Assembly (NCBI RefSeq): GCF_000027005.1
Contig: NC_012965.1
Coordinates: 297,001-361,000, forward strand
Reading direction: 5' to 3'
Length of the DNA: 64,000 bases
Source: Komagataella phaffii GS115
Lineage: Eukaryota; Ascomycota; Pichiomycetes; Pichiales; Pichiaceae
Below the pieces are notes generated by a model that searched no databases, was not told where the DNA came from, and saw only the letters and a list, made by a program, of their open reading frames with translations. A program made the translations under genes and the position numbers. Below, one piece after another: positions 18,561 through 30,600 of the stretch (position 1 is the first letter of the stretch; each line of letters starts with the position of its first letter).

Positions 18561-18712
18561 ATCTTGCTTAAGGATGTTGGATGGAGATAGGAGAATTCAA
18601 AGCACTTAGCGATTTATTTCTCCAGGTTTTATCACATAATTTGCGAAATCGGTTCCAATTTATCACGACCGAACCCTCAGTTTATTCTCCTTAAACCAAT
18701 TTGACGACTTCA

Positions 18713-19444
18713 ATGTCATTTGTGCCCTTTCTTGAACCATTCATCCCCCATGAAAACACATTGCTTCCAGAACTACCCTTTGTGACCCTTACTTATGCTC
18801 AATCGCTTGACTCAAGAATAGCGGCCAAAAAGGGAGAACGAACGGTTATATCTCATCAGGAGACAAAAAATATGACCCAGTATCTTAGATCTAAACATGA
18901 CGCCATTCTCGTTGGGGTGAAAACGGTTTTGGCAGACGATCCAGGGCTCAATTGTAAGCTGGGAACTCCTATCCGTCCGATCATACTCGATCCAACTTTC
19001 CAGTTACTTTCTAAGATAGCATCATTAAAGCTCATTAAGCTAGGCCTCTCAGGAGAAGGTGAACCTCCGGTATTTATTACTCGCAAAGGGGTGGTATCTC
19101 CAGATTTACAGGCAAATTTAAGGTCGGATTATGGTATTTCTATCGTGGAGATTGCTGATAGAGATGTCCACCGAGGAAAAATGTCTTGGTTTGCCATATT
19201 GAAAATCCTGAAAGATGCTGAAATTCATAGCGTCATGGTAGAAGGAGGTGCCACAATCATTAACGATTTGCTCATTTGTAGGCAGAACAGCGTTCCCCTG
19301 GTTGCCTCCCTTATCATCACAGTAGGTCCAGTATACTTGGGTAAGGATGGGGTCGAAGTCACACCAGCCCGTAGCGTTAAGCTAGGCAATGTTCGCTGGT
19401 GGCACGGAATACAAGATGCTGTAGTGGCAGCCAGTTTGGAATAA
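18713..19444 (+). CDS. RIB7: 2,5-diamino-6-ribosylamino-4(3H)-pyrimidinone 5'-phosphate reductase
   Basis: From ATG 18713 the protein has 243 residues (S. cerevisiae Rib7 has 244). Family motifs are LPFVTLTYAQSLDSRIA near the N-terminus, SKHDAILVGVKTVLADDPGL, RPIILDP and VEGGATIINDLL. It uses NADPH to reduce the ribose of the GTP-cyclohydrolase II product in the yeast order of riboflavin synthesis (reduction before deamination). The fold is that of DHFR-like RibD C-terminal domains. It is divergent from MHF1 (152-bp gap) and converges on RPB5 with 28 bp between stops. RIB3, another step of the pathway, lies 28 kb away. Confidence 0.95.
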   Translation: MSFVPFLEPFIPHENTLLPELPFVTLTYAQSLDSRIAAKKGERTVISHQETKNMTQYLRSKHDAILVGVKTVLADDPGLNCKLGTPIRPIILDPTFQLLSKIASLKLIKLGLSGEGEPPVFITRKGVVSPDLQANLRSDYGISIVEIADRDVHRGKMSWFAILKILKDAEIHSVMVEGGATIINDLLICRQNSVPLVASLIITVGPVYLGKDGVEVTPARSVKLGNVRWWHGIQDAVVAASLE

Positions 19445-19472
19445 TGAGTTAATGACGATATAATTTTAAAAA

Positions 19473-20237
<765 letters not shown>

Positions 20238-20241
20238 CTAC

Positions 20242-23016
20242 CTAATCTCCACCCGATGGTGGGACAGTCCTAGTGTAATTGAGCTCAATATCTCCACTGT
20301 TTTTCCAGATACGGGCCTTCACCGTGGCAAGCGTCATATTCAAGTCGAGTTTCTGTCCCTGACAATGAACAGTCAACCAACTACTTGGATCTGGATAAAT
20401 TGAGGCTTCGGGCGGCTTCTCGGAAAACTTTTCGACAATATAGCAAAGCACTTTCCTCATCCGTAGCATATTGTAGGCTGATAGTTTGAGGCTATTATTC
20501 TCGAGTGGTGGAAGCTTGTGAGGAGAGTCCTTTGGAGTGCCGTCTAAAAGCACAAAGTTTACCTTATTCAGGGGCTTCTCCATGTATTTGTTGTAGAATA
20601 ATGCATTTATGATCCATTTAGGCAGATGCGTTTCTAAGTCCTTCAAAACTTGATCAATGGAACCTTGATCCAGTGTCTTTAAAATAGATAAATTTGTCTC
20701 ATAGACTTCAATAGTGACATTTCTTAGATCTTGGAATTGTTGGTTGACGATGAGCTGAACATTCTTGGTTGAGCTGATGCGAGGAACCTCAAAATTATTG
20801 AACTTAAATGGCTGGTTCGGATCAAATATCGATTCTACCAAATCTTCAGTGGAGATAATTGAGCTGGCACCGGTATTATTAGAACTCTTTGTGCGTCCAA
20901 ACAATCTAAACTTTTTGGACGTTGAATCAGAAGGATCTTCAGTTTTTTTCGAAATTCCAGAGGATGAAGTTGAAACTGAACCTGTTTTTTGTTTAACAAT
21001 CTCTAGATCAACAAAGTTCTGAAATAAACTAGTCAGTACTAACTTTCCAATGTTGAACCTTAAAGCTGTGTAATCGTGAGATTCCGAGTTATGGTGAGTT
21101 GAGTAGTACTTCCCCAACTCCGGATATAGTTCGAATAAATCATCCATGTAGATTTCAGTATTCGTGAGAGTATTCTCTTCTAAGGTTATAAAGAGCTTAC
21201 CAGCTCTGACTTGAACTTTGCACCAAATTGGTAAAGTTTCATTTGTTTGAAACTTCTCAGCGTACGACTCAAATCTGTAACTTTCCTCATCGCTGCCTTC
21301 AAGCTCGACATCTTTGGTATCATACAACATGCATTCATCTACTTTTTTAAAATTCAATAAATCCCAGAGCTGGGTATTGAGACTATCGTCCATGGTAGCC
21401 ACTTGGCGTCTATTGTTCAAAAGTTGGTATCTGATAAGTCCCGGATTTCCAGAACAGGAAAATGATGGCTTGTCGTTCATTGGTAAAAGTTCAAATTGAT
21501 CGGGATCAATTGGATCGATGTTAATAGTCAACTGGCCAGTGTTAATGTCAGCATAAGCAAACTCGCCAGAAGAGCCGCCTTGGAAAGAAGCAAAAGGGGT
21601 ACTTTTGAGGCCAATCACATCTTCAATAGGAGTCGCTTCAGGAGAAATATGGGAAATTGAAAGAGCGTCATCTATCTGAGCTAGATCATAGTTAGATGTT
21701 TCATGAGATAGCATAGACACCAAATCGTAGACATCTCTTGACTCATCACCGTCCTCCAAGTTTCCTGGTCGGAAACTGTTCAGTAAAAGAATATTCTTCC
21801 TTAATCTGATAGCTTGGTGAATAATAATCTTATTCGTTATGGGTATTTTCCAAGCTTGAATACAGGTATTTTTCAAACTTTTCTCTGTACTATTCTGGAT
21901 AGTGGTTGTGGAAGTGAAAACATTAGATCCATTTGAAACAATGGAAAGGACACTGTTTTCACTTTTGGATGATTTTGACAGATCAGCTATTAACGTGGCA
22001 ACACCCAAGTTTTCGTTAATTTTGTTTTGAAGTATGAAGTTATCATTGTTGCTCTCGTCTAAGTAGTCGTCATAATTACAGGAACGCAAATCAGTCTTGA
22101 ATAAAAGTCCCGATTTATCACCCGAGTAAAAGACCCCAAAGTCTGGGTCTGGAGCATGCAAAGACCAAACTGGCGCCAGGTGCATATCTAATGTCCTTAA
22201 TATTCGATTTGTTCTCAGACACCATAATTTCACTGACGTATCGGAAGAACCAGAGAGAATATATGAAGGGGAAATTTTCAAACATCTCACAGTACTTCTA
22301 TGGCCCATAAGGGATAAAACAGGCGTGGCAATTCTGTGATCATACATTTGAATAGCATTCTCGGGGCCTCCCGCACATATCATATGGTTACTCGTTGCTA
22401 CTGAATAAATGGATGACCTATCAGACTTTCCGGTATAATGACTTGATTCCTTTCTATGATCGACATCCCAAAGTTTTAATTGCCTATCCAAGCCACCTGA
22501 AACCAAAAAGTTATTTTCTTCGTTGAAATCAAGACACTTAACGTAGTCACTGTGGTGGCCCAAAGTGTCCACTTGAGAAGTTTTGTGGTTCCACAATTTC
22601 ACCGATAAATCAGAAGAGCAACTAGCAATGGTGCTATCATCTAAAACACTAATATCATTGATCCAGTCTGAATGAAGCATAGAATATTTATCCAGTTCAA
22701 AACCATTAAAAGAACTTTGCCTGAAATTTAGACCCCTAGCAATGCTGCGCTCTAATTTTGACAATTCTGTTTCATTGTCCACATTTTTAGCGATATAATT
22801 GTCTATCTGAGGATGAGTCTTATAGTTGGTGTCAAACTCGTCATATTTGTCATCCCCTTGTGCATCATTTGACACAGACTTATTTATCGACCATGAGGCG
22901 ACCATCCCATCTCTTCCAGCAGAAAATAGCCTGTCACCAGAGAACGCCAAAGAATTGACCCCCAGCTTGTGACCTGTAACCTCCGACGTGTCCAGGGTAT
23001 ACGAAACACTGGTCAT
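20242..23016 (-). CDS. DUF1: WD40 protein, WDR48/UAF1-Duf1 family (deubiquitinase partner)
   Basis: The 924-residue protein opens with a WD40 propeller (about 10-300), with repeats such as SGDRLFSAGRDGMVASWSI, SCSSDLSVKLWNH, SGGLDRQLKLWDVD and SGSSDTSVKLWCLRT. A second-propeller-like region lies around 480-580 (FSCSGNPGLIRYQLLNN). The C-terminus holds the DUF3337-type SUMO-like domain, with LPKWIINALFYNKYM and ASIYPDPSSWLTVHCQGQKL. Family members (S. pombe Bun107, human UAF1, S. cerevisiae Duf1) bind and activate ubiquitin-specific proteases. It lies alone on the minus strand between RPB5 and SPP381. Confidence 0.88.
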   Translation of the reverse strand: MTSVSYTLDTSEVTGHKLGVNSLAFSGDRLFSAGRDGMVASWSINKSVSNDAQGDDKYDEFDTNYKTHPQIDNYIAKNVDNETELSKLERSIARGLNFRQSSFNGFELDKYSMLHSDWINDISVLDDSTIASCSSDLSVKLWNHKTSQVDTLGHHSDYVKCLDFNEENNFLVSGGLDRQLKLWDVDHRKESSHYTGKSDRSSIYSVATSNHMICAGGPENAIQMYDHRIATPVLSLMGHRSTVRCLKISPSYILSGSSDTSVKLWCLRTNRILRTLDMHLAPVWSLHAPDPDFGVFYSGDKSGLLFKTDLRSCNYDDYLDESNNDNFILQNKINENLGVATLIADLSKSSKSENSVLSIVSNGSNVFTSTTTIQNSTEKSLKNTCIQAWKIPITNKIIIHQAIRLRKNILLLNSFRPGNLEDGDESRDVYDLVSMLSHETSNYDLAQIDDALSISHISPEATPIEDVIGLKSTPFASFQGGSSGEFAYADINTGQLTINIDPIDPDQFELLPMNDKPSFSCSGNPGLIRYQLLNNRRQVATMDDSLNTQLWDLLNFKKVDECMLYDTKDVELEGSDEESYRFESYAEKFQTNETLPIWCKVQVRAGKLFITLEENTLTNTEIYMDDLFELYPELGKYYSTHHNSESHDYTALRFNIGKLVLTSLFQNFVDLEIVKQKTGSVSTSSSGISKKTEDPSDSTSKKFRLFGRTKSSNNTGASSIISTEDLVESIFDPNQPFKFNNFEVPRISSTKNVQLIVNQQFQDLRNVTIEVYETNLSILKTLDQGSIDQVLKDLETHLPKWIINALFYNKYMEKPLNKVNFVLLDGTPKDSPHKLPPLENNSLKLSAYNMLRMRKVLCYIVEKFSEKPPEASIYPDPSSWLTVHCQGQKLDLNMTLATVKARIWKNSGDIELNYTRTVPPSGGD

Positions 23017-23148
23017 GAAGGAACTGAAAATTAGGAAAGCTGGGAAATTGGATGAGAAAGTTGCAGATCCTAGATAATCCCACTAAGATAAGTAGCCGCG
23101 GAGATGCCAGATGTCGGGCACTTTAGGAAATATATTTGTATACATAAT

Positions 23149-23928
23149 CTAGGTCAAATCTTGGAGAGATCTTCGGGCTTGCATCTCTTCATATTCCTGG
23201 TCTTTGGCCACTAGAATATCTCTATCTCGCTTGAGTCTGTGAAGTTCCCGTATCTTCCAGTCAAGCTTTTCCTTTTCCGGGTCTATGTCGTCTGTGTCAT
23301 CAATTATGAGGTAGTCTTTTTGGGTAGGGATTATTCTGGTCTCCCTGGCTTTGTCAGCATAGTGTTGAAGATTGTTCAAGATTATGTTCTTCTCCTTGTC
23401 AGGATCAAGTTCAGAATCGGGCTTGACATTTTTCGATCTTTTTACAAAGACTGGCTTCAGCACTTGGCCCGTGGAACTGGAATCCGAAGAATCTTCTGAT
23501 GATTCTTCGACAGATTCGTCCAAGGATTCTTCCGATGACTCAACCAGTGAAGCATTAGGAACTTGTTCGGAGAAATCATTAACTTTTAAAGTTGTTTCCT
23601 TAGCAGTGGAAGTCAGGTACTCCGCATTGGACGACGGAGGGGTTTGGTCTTCAGTCTTTTGCACCGACTCATAATCATGGTTTGACTCCATTTTCAAAAC
23701 GTCATCATTCTTGTGCTCTGTGGAGTTGATCGTTTTCTTATCTGTGTTTCGTTCTTGGGTTCTCTCATCAAGGTCACTATGCAGTGACAAGATATTATCT
23801 TTTGGAACCTCCCTTAAGGACCCTTCAACCGTTAAAGGTGGTTCTTCCTGCAAGTCACTATCCGTCCCTTCTTCACTGCTATCACTGTCAATATCATCTA
23901 CCTTCTTTCCTGTATAATACCTCTTCAT
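23149..23928 (-). CDS. SPP381: Spp381/MFAP1-type spliceosome protein
   Basis: The 259-residue, highly charged protein begins MKRYYTGKKVDDI, the opening of MFAP1-family proteins (YxxGK). A long acidic Ser-rich stretch follows (ESSEESLDESVEESSEDSSD). The conserved C-terminal part has KPVFVKRSK and then DWKIRELHRLKRDRDILV, the typical ELxRIKRDR core. Spp381 is a component of the U4/U6.U5 tri-snRNP that works with Prp38 during spliceosome activation. The presence of several introns in this window fits a working splicing apparatus but is no specific evidence. It is divergent from BRX1 (116 bp). Confidence 0.8.
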   Translation of the reverse strand: MKRYYTGKKVDDIDSDSSEEGTDSDLQEEPPLTVEGSLREVPKDNILSLHSDLDERTQERNTDKKTINSTEHKNDDVLKMESNHDYESVQKTEDQTPPSSNAEYLTSTAKETTLKVNDFSEQVPNASLVESSEESLDESVEESSEDSSDSSSTGQVLKPVFVKRSKNVKPDSELDPDKEKNIILNNLQHYADKARETRIIPTQKDYLIIDDTDDIDPEKEKLDWKIRELHRLKRDRDILVAKDQEYEEMQARRSLQDLT

Positions 23929-24044
23929 TGGGACGATGTTGATTCCCTGGAAGTTCCTTCTTATTTTTCTTTAGCGAAAGGGAAACTTATTTTTCAGCAA
24001 GAAATTTTTTTTTTCTATCAGACTCTTTGTTCCCTCCATAACTC

Positions 24045-24926
24045 ATGTCAGCCATTTACAAAGCTCTAAATAAACGTTCAGAATCTAAGCACACAGCAAA
24101 GAGAGTTAACAGACAAAGAGTTCTGCTGATGACCTCTAGGGGCGTCACTTACAGACATAGACATTTGGTGCAAGACTTGTTCAGTTTACTTCCACATGCA
24201 AAGAAAGAGCCCAAGTTAGATCACAAAAAGAGACTATATGAGCTCAACGAAATTGCTGAGCTGTACAACTGTAATAATGTGATGTATTTTGAAGCCAAAA
24301 AACACCAAGATTTGTATCTGTGGATATCCAAACCTCCTAATGGACCAAGTTTAAAATTCCATGTACAAAACATGCACACCTTAGATGAACTCAACTTTAC
24401 CGGTAACTGTTTGAAAGGTTCTAGACCAATACTTTCCTTTGATAAGGCATTTGATGATGGAGAGGCTCAATTTCAGCTGATGAAAGAGCTGTTCATTCAC
24501 GTGTTCGGAGTTCCTCCTTTAGCTCGTAAATCAAAACCGTTTATTGACCACGTTATGAGTTTCAGCATTGTCGATGGGAAGGTTTGGATCAGAAACTTCC
24601 AGATCGCTGAGACCGAGGAATTGAAAGAAAATGAAGAGGCAGCTACTATCGACGATTCTATACTTAAAGATCTCACCTTGGTGGAGATTGGACCAAGAGT
24701 TGTGCTCACATTGATTACAGTACTTGAAGGATCATTTGGAGGTCCTAAGATCTACGAGAACAAAGAATATGTTTCGCCTAACGTTGTTAGAGCTCAACAG
24801 AAACAATTGGAAGCTGAAGCTGCCGCCAACAGATCTAAAGCCACACTAGATAGAAAAATCAAGATCAGAGACCAGGTCTTGGAGGCTGATCCGTTGGATA
24901 ATGAGGTCCTGTTCAAAAATGGTTGA
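24045..24926 (+). CDS. BRX1: Brx1, 60S ribosome biogenesis factor (Brix domain)
   Basis: The 293-residue protein has the Brix domain from about residue 24: RVLLMTSRGVTYRHRHLVQD, LLPHAKKEPKLD, NEIAELYNCNNVMYFEAKKH, DLYLWISKPPNGPSLKF and LTLIEVGPR-like VEIGPRVVLTLITVLEGSFGG. This set is characteristic of Brx1 rather than Rpf1/2 or Ssf1. Brx1 binds Ebp2 in the nucleolus for early pre-60S assembly. The promoter has GAAATTTTTT at 24001-24010, similar to the ribosome-biogenesis RRPE element. That is only suggestive in an A/T-rich genome. Confidence 0.95.
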   Translation: MSAIYKALNKRSESKHTAKRVNRQRVLLMTSRGVTYRHRHLVQDLFSLLPHAKKEPKLDHKKRLYELNEIAELYNCNNVMYFEAKKHQDLYLWISKPPNGPSLKFHVQNMHTLDELNFTGNCLKGSRPILSFDKAFDDGEAQFQLMKELFIHVFGVPPLARKSKPFIDHVMSFSIVDGKVWIRNFQIAETEELKENEEAATIDDSILKDLTLVEIGPRVVLTLITVLEGSFGGPKIYENKEYVSPNVVRAQQKQLEAEAAANRSKATLDRKIKIRDQVLEADPLDNEVLFKNG

Positions 24927-25042
24927 TTGTAAAGAGTCACCTGTAATCTTCAAATAGGAAAATTGAAATATATATAAAGAGAAAATGGCAGAAAAAAGGA
25001 GATCTCTTTCCTTCTCTATTTTGTTGTATTATTCAGTATATT

Positions 25043-25314
25043 CTAGTCGTGCTTCTGATCGTGCTTAGCCAAATATTCTTTGATGAAAGCCTCTTCCTCG
25101 GGAGAAGAAGCATTAATCTGAGGGGTTGTCTCCTTCTTGGCTCCACCTGGTTTAGGAATTGCCAAAAGTGTAACTAATCCAATAGTAGCCAAAGCGAGCT
25201 GAAAATAAAAGTTAGTACTTGCTAGTTCGACCTAATGACAGAATCTTCTTCGTTCTAATCACTTACCTGGTGTGGCTGGAATGTTTTACCTAGGATGGTG
25301 TATGCGGCTCCCAT
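25043..25314 (-). CDS. ATP19: Mitochondrial ATP synthase subunit k (one intron)
   Basis: Two exons, 25314-25267 (MGAAYTILGKTFQPHQ) and 25198-25043, encode 67 residues. S. cerevisiae Atp19 (68 residues) begins MGAAYHFMGKAIPPHQLAI. Here the spliced order is PHQ then LALATIGLVTLLAIPKPGG. One membrane helix (LALATIGLVTLLAIP) is followed by a charged matrix-side tail (EEEAFIKEYLAKHDQKHD) matching EEKFIENYLKKHS. Subunit k is an accessory Fo subunit that supports ATP synthase dimers. The intron falls immediately after the PHQ motif. It is divergent from AVO1. Confidence 0.92.
25199..25266 (-). other. Intron of ATP19 (68 nt)
   Basis: The donor is GTAAGT at 25266, the branch point TACTAAC at 25217-25211 and the acceptor TTTTCAG ending at 25199. 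Splicing is in phase 0. Confidence 0.92.
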
Positions 25315-25563
25315 ATTTGATGTTGTCGATAAAGGTAGAGAAGGACTTGAACAGTTTGTCCATTGATGTTTTTCATTGGTCTGCAGTGTGGTGTAAAGGT
25401 GTGTTCTCTCTGGTGTGTGGTATGCAAGTATAAAGTTATCTGTGTTCGCGGTCTATCATCATATTATGTGAATTATCTTAAAGTCGATTCAACTTACTCC
25501 ATTTTGCTTTCTCTTCTGGGTCTTCGTTGAATTGATAAGTCAAGTCCATCGGCCTTTTCGAAA

Positions 25564-27486
25564 ATGGCCTTTCCATTGAGTCATAGGGATGCTGTTTTTT
25601 ACATGCGGCGCAGTATACTAGCAATCTCATCGGTTCAAACCTCCGGCTACGACTCGGTCCTTCAACCACTTCTTAGTGATAACGGCAATGGGAATGACCT
25701 TTCAGTTTCTCCTCCAATAGAAGTGAATCATTCAGAATTCAGTCCAGAAACTTCTCCACATAATGAAGCTGATTCTCCTTCCACTATCACCAAGGAACCA
25801 AACGGATCGATAGGGACGCTGAAAAGTGAGTCTACGTCTCAGAATAATACCTCTTCTGATGAGATTCCTGACAAAATAAACACAGAAACAGATAAAGGAA
25901 TAGAAACCAATAATAGTGATCTTGAGATTGACTCCAGTGTTGACTTTTTTTCATCTGATGATGAAGATTCATTCGATGAAGAGTACTCCGATTTTCCCTC
26001 CTCTATTGATCCTGAACTGAGATCTGTTCCGTTGACGTCAGAAACCACAGCAGGAACAAAAAACTTGAGCTTTGCTAAGAGGAGGAACAGCAATGACAGC
26101 TTCAAATCAAGATACACCCATAACAGGAGCCGTTCAAAAACTCTGGGAAGTCTTATCGGTGCTTCTTCCTTCAATACTGGTCTTACAACGGTTTCTGAAC
26201 AATTGAAAACTTCCAAATCATTCAACAATTTACTCAACGCTAATCGCTCTGATTCCTCGATAGGTTTGGAAGAGTCTGCCTTGACTCGAAAAACTAGAGA
26301 AAAATATCACAAACCAATTTTGACCTCCAGACTTACATTAATGATGAAGGAATCACCTTTGGAGAATTACAAGTTTGTTGGAACGGGTGATCATATGGTT
26401 AATCTAGAGGTATACGTTCCTTCGTCCAGTCGATATTGTGACTCTCCATTGGAGTTGCGTATAAATCCGGCCTTCACAGTAGTAGATACAATTGGATACA
26501 TTTTGCTCACATTAAGCAAGTTGCAGGAACTGAAAAGCCAAAGTGATGAAAATCCCAACTATTGGAGATTACATGATCCTGATATACCGAGCTTTACATT
26601 GGATCGAACACGTAAAGTCTCTTCCTATGAGTTAGATGAAGTAACTTTAGCCAAAGTCGATGAAAAGGGATTCCAAGAGAACGAACGAATAACACCGATG
26701 GCATTTGTGTTTGACCCCGTTTCAACAGAAGGGGCTCCTACAACCGATGCGGTACCTCCTCCCAAAGAATCGTCCTTTTTTCTTGGTGAAGATATTGATG
26801 ACTTAGTTTTAAATAAAACCAAGATACGTGGAGGTATGGGTAATATTTCTCATGGTTCACAAGACTCAGTGGAATTAGCGCCATTCTCTTTACCAAATCA
26901 CAACCTCTTGCATGATCAGAATGTACCAAAGGAAATCACGGACCTTAGCGCTTATGAAGGAAAGGAACGAAAACCCCCTGTCACCAAGAAAGTTGCTTCC
27001 AAAGCAAAAAAACCAGCTTTACTTCATACTTCTAAGCAGAACCCATTTTCTCACTTTGGCTCGTTGAGTTTGCACAAATCTAACATTGCTTCCTCTTTCA
27101 GAATGGGACCCAAGCCAAAGAGGAGTACAATATTGCCAATTAGTGGTGCTGGATCACCCCTGTGGGCAACCGAAAATTTTCAAAAGTGGACTGTGTATAG
27201 AAAGAAGCAGCCTATGTTCATATCAAGACATGAACGATCTTTGGTTATAGACGGTGACTTCATATACATTCTTCCATTTAGTGACGACAAAGGCGGTATA
27301 TCGGATGGGAAGACTACTAGTTTCCTTATTAGCCGGATCATCAAGTGCAAACAGAGCCGAAAATACCCCAACAATTTCAAAATTATTATCCAGAAGAATT
27401 CCAAGTTTAAAAGATACGACCTTGAAGCTTTAAACTCGAAACAATGTAGGGAAATTGTCAGTAAGATTAATTTTTTGATCACATAA
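25564..27486 (+). CDS. AVO1: Avo1/Sin1, TORC2 subunit
   Basis: The 640-residue protein has the Sin1 layout: a short N-terminal segment (MAFPLSHRDAVFYMRRSIL), a long acidic Ser-rich region and a CRIM-type domain from about residue 262 (YKFVGTGDHMVNLEVYVPSS, then LELRINPAFTVVDTIGYILL). A C-terminal PH domain follows at about 540-638 (KWTVYRKKQPMFISRHERSL, DGDFIYILPF). Avo1 brings TORC2 to the plasma membrane and presents Ypk-type AGC kinases. It is much shorter than the S. cerevisiae protein (1176 residues) and nearer in size to animal Sin1. An A-rich tract follows the stop. Confidence 0.88.
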   Translation: MAFPLSHRDAVFYMRRSILAISSVQTSGYDSVLQPLLSDNGNGNDLSVSPPIEVNHSEFSPETSPHNEADSPSTITKEPNGSIGTLKSESTSQNNTSSDEIPDKINTETDKGIETNNSDLEIDSSVDFFSSDDEDSFDEEYSDFPSSIDPELRSVPLTSETTAGTKNLSFAKRRNSNDSFKSRYTHNRSRSKTLGSLIGASSFNTGLTTVSEQLKTSKSFNNLLNANRSDSSIGLEESALTRKTREKYHKPILTSRLTLMMKESPLENYKFVGTGDHMVNLEVYVPSSSRYCDSPLELRINPAFTVVDTIGYILLTLSKLQELKSQSDENPNYWRLHDPDIPSFTLDRTRKVSSYELDEVTLAKVDEKGFQENERITPMAFVFDPVSTEGAPTTDAVPPPKESSFFLGEDIDDLVLNKTKIRGGMGNISHGSQDSVELAPFSLPNHNLLHDQNVPKEITDLSAYEGKERKPPVTKKVASKAKKPALLHTSKQNPFSHFGSLSLHKSNIASSFRMGPKPKRSTILPISGAGSPLWATENFQKWTVYRKKQPMFISRHERSLVIDGDFIYILPFSDDKGGISDGKTTSFLISRIIKCKQSRKYPNNFKIIIQKNSKFKRYDLEALNSKQCREIVSKINFLIT

Positions 27487-27609
27487 TGACTAAAAAAAAG
27501 AATATCACTTGTAAAGTGTTTGTATATTATAAGTAACTATCTATCATTAACGTTCTAGCTCATAGAACAAACTAAATCTCTTAATCATTCATTATCAATC
27601 TTAAATAGG

Positions 27610-30600
27610 TTAATCAGAACTGGAGCAGATGATGCGGTCCAAGATAATTCGCAAATACATTCCAATCTTATCATTGGTTGAAGGGTCCAAAGAGAAACAT
27701 CCTCTTTGTTCAATGCCCAAAGTTATGCCAAAAAGTCCATGTTCTTTTATCATATCAAACAATTCTTTATTATGTTTCTCAATGTTTCCATATTCAGTTT
27801 CTCTTGCCGCTTGCGAGGATAGTTCCATTGAAGACTCCAAAAGCCGTAAAAACAAAGAGTGGGCATTTATATGGCGAATTCTTTGAATAATCTGGGGGTA
27901 TATCATCCATTTAAGGTAAGGGTGTTTCTTGCTGATGTATTTGAATAGTTCCAAGAATCGTAATTGTACAGATTCGTCGTTGGCACATTCATTAAATGAA
28001 AGAGCACAATGGTACAAAGTAAACACTGCATGAGGGGATTCAGTAGCCAGAAAGTCTATCAATTGGCTGGGCACACTTATCGAGTTCGATAGCTTTATCA
28101 GTGCTGGATCTTTGATGCCACAGTTTTCTAAGTACTCAATCATTCGTTCATCAGTCCGTGAAATAAGATATACAAAAGCCAAATAAGAGTATCTTGCCGG
28201 GCAGAATCTTTCTTCGCTAGATTTTAGCTTGCTAATCACCACGTCTGAACATCTTACTGCAGCAATTTGAACTAAGCATTTGTATGCTGCTAGCTTGACA
28301 GAGGGCATTCGCAAACCAAACCCTAGAAACGATAAAATCACAATATCAAAGGAATCTCGAGAAAGGTGTATTTCGTAAAGCTTTTCCATATTGTCCAAGG
28401 CTTCTCCAAATACTTTCTTCTCCTCCAACAGTGCATCAAAGCAATCGATGTTGCTATACTCAGCTCTCTCGGACAGCTTTAGAATTGCTTTAGTGAAGAA
28501 AACTAAGCACATCTGATAATTTGTGGAATCCCGTATGATACACAGTGCGAAAGCATGCCAAAACATCTTGCCAATCAATTGAGAACTAGTTGGTAGGCCT
28601 TCAACAAGCTTCCCTAAGGCATAGGCAATAGCCAGTACAATACCTGTTGCAGGGCCTTCCCAGTGGTAATGCTTCTTTGCGTATGAGTTTAGGACGGAGC
28701 CACTGAGGGAGACTACCTTGTACAAAAGAGTGTCACTGACACCTTGACTACTGAGGCAACCCAGCATAACGAGACCTCTGACTTGAAACAAGTGGTGCCA
28801 ATTAAAAGAGAAGTTGATCACATAGCTATTCCATTTTGTAGTTGCAGCCATTTCCAGACCTTGGTCACCCACCAATCTAGGAATTCTCATAACTAGTTGA
28901 CAAAAGTGTTCCATCTCACCAATTTTCTTTATGAAATCTCCAGAGCCTTTTCCATTCGACCTAGAATCATCCTTATGAGATAATCCAAAAAGCATCTTAC
29001 CACGATCATCGCTAACTTTTGAAAGCAAAAGTTTCAACTCGGTTTTGGATTCCGATGAAAGTTTATCATTTGAAAGCAAGGAGTGTAGTGTGTTGACAGT
29101 TAGCCCGTAAAGTGACCGCCTCAGTCTAGATGGACCCAAATCCATATAGAGCGAAACGATAAACAATATTTCAGGCAAGAAAGCCAACGCATACTTCAGG
29201 CAGTCAAATAAGAGATTATCTGCAATGGCACAAAGAACTGAAATCTTGATCCAGTTACTGTGTACAGCAATTTCATTGATGTCAGATGAAAAGGTTTTGG
29301 CGCTTCCAATAAGCAAATGAATAACATGTCCACATATTTCAATGGAAGGAGATAAATGCACTAGCGAAATGATATGATCCCAGTCTTTTCCTTCAGCTTC
29401 ATGGTCCAAAGCAGCGTGGACTAGTTCCTGGATTATCAACCCATGAAGCTCATTGTTCATGCAGATCTCACTCCAAAAAGCTTTTCTGAAAACAAACTGG
29501 CTTGAGGGGGATTGAATAGTCAACCTAATTATTTTTTTAAGAAGGTCACTCACCCTATCTGGCCCAAGTTCAGGATCTTGGACGTACACATATTCATAGA
29601 TGTTGCGCACCCAAGGCCTTAAAATAAATGGCACGAACATTTTCCTATTCTTCGAAGCATGCTCGTAGGAAAAGAAAAATTCCCCTACGAACTCAAGCGT
29701 AATCTCCGGATGGAACTTGGCCAAAGATTCAGAAAGACTCGCAACATAGGGTAGATAATCTTGGGGTAGACTGAGCTCCTCAGTTGAGGACAGAGTTCGG
29801 CTAAAATCTAGTTTGAAATAATGAGCCAACGAAACCAAAAGGTTATAAGAGGCCTTCCTGATTTCTGTGTCTCTCGATAATAAACCGACAAAGTCCAAAT
29901 TGAGCAGTAAGCCCAGAAAACTATTCAGGCTGAATTCATCTTCCATATGAGCTTTGGATACCACGTCAACACTGGAGGGCTTCACGTAGTATAAAGTCCT
30001 CATTATTTCAATCTTTTTGGGAGACTTCAAAACTATTCTCGAGCCAGTAGCTGAGTTAAAGAGATAAACCTCGTCATTTTCACCTGTCACAACTTCGGTG
30101 AGGTCTGCCACATTCACAATATCAATACAAACGATAGGGACATACTCCTGAGTTGTGTGAATAAAGATATTTCTCTTGTATACGAAATGAACAAACTCAT
30201 TTCCTATTCTGAGCTTGATTGGTATATCCTCTTTTGTAGGTTCAAATGCCATTTTAACATTACTGAAGGTGACTCTGGGATCTTCCCTTACACGAATGGT
30301 GTACTGCGACTCGTCAAAATGGAGATTATCCTCAAATGATTTAAAGTAAAAATCCAAATTTGGACTCAAGAAAACCAGCTTATCCAAATAGGCCAACTTG
30401 TTATTGTAAAATTGGTATATTTTAGTTGACGGGTTGAAGTAGGTTATCTTGTTACATTTTCCAAACGCAAATGGAGGAATTAGTGAGTTGAGACTAGTTA
30501 ACAGCTTTTCGCTCTTGTCACCCGGAAGTGCTTGAAGGCCTGTGCAATCGACCATGATTTCAAAGTTAGAATCCCACAAGTTACTGAGTACGTTTAAGAT

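Noticed and set aside
25478..25669. Minus-strand 63-codon frame over the AVO1 start
   Set aside because: It overlaps the AVO1 coding start on the other strand, lacks a recognisable motif and has no promoter of its own.
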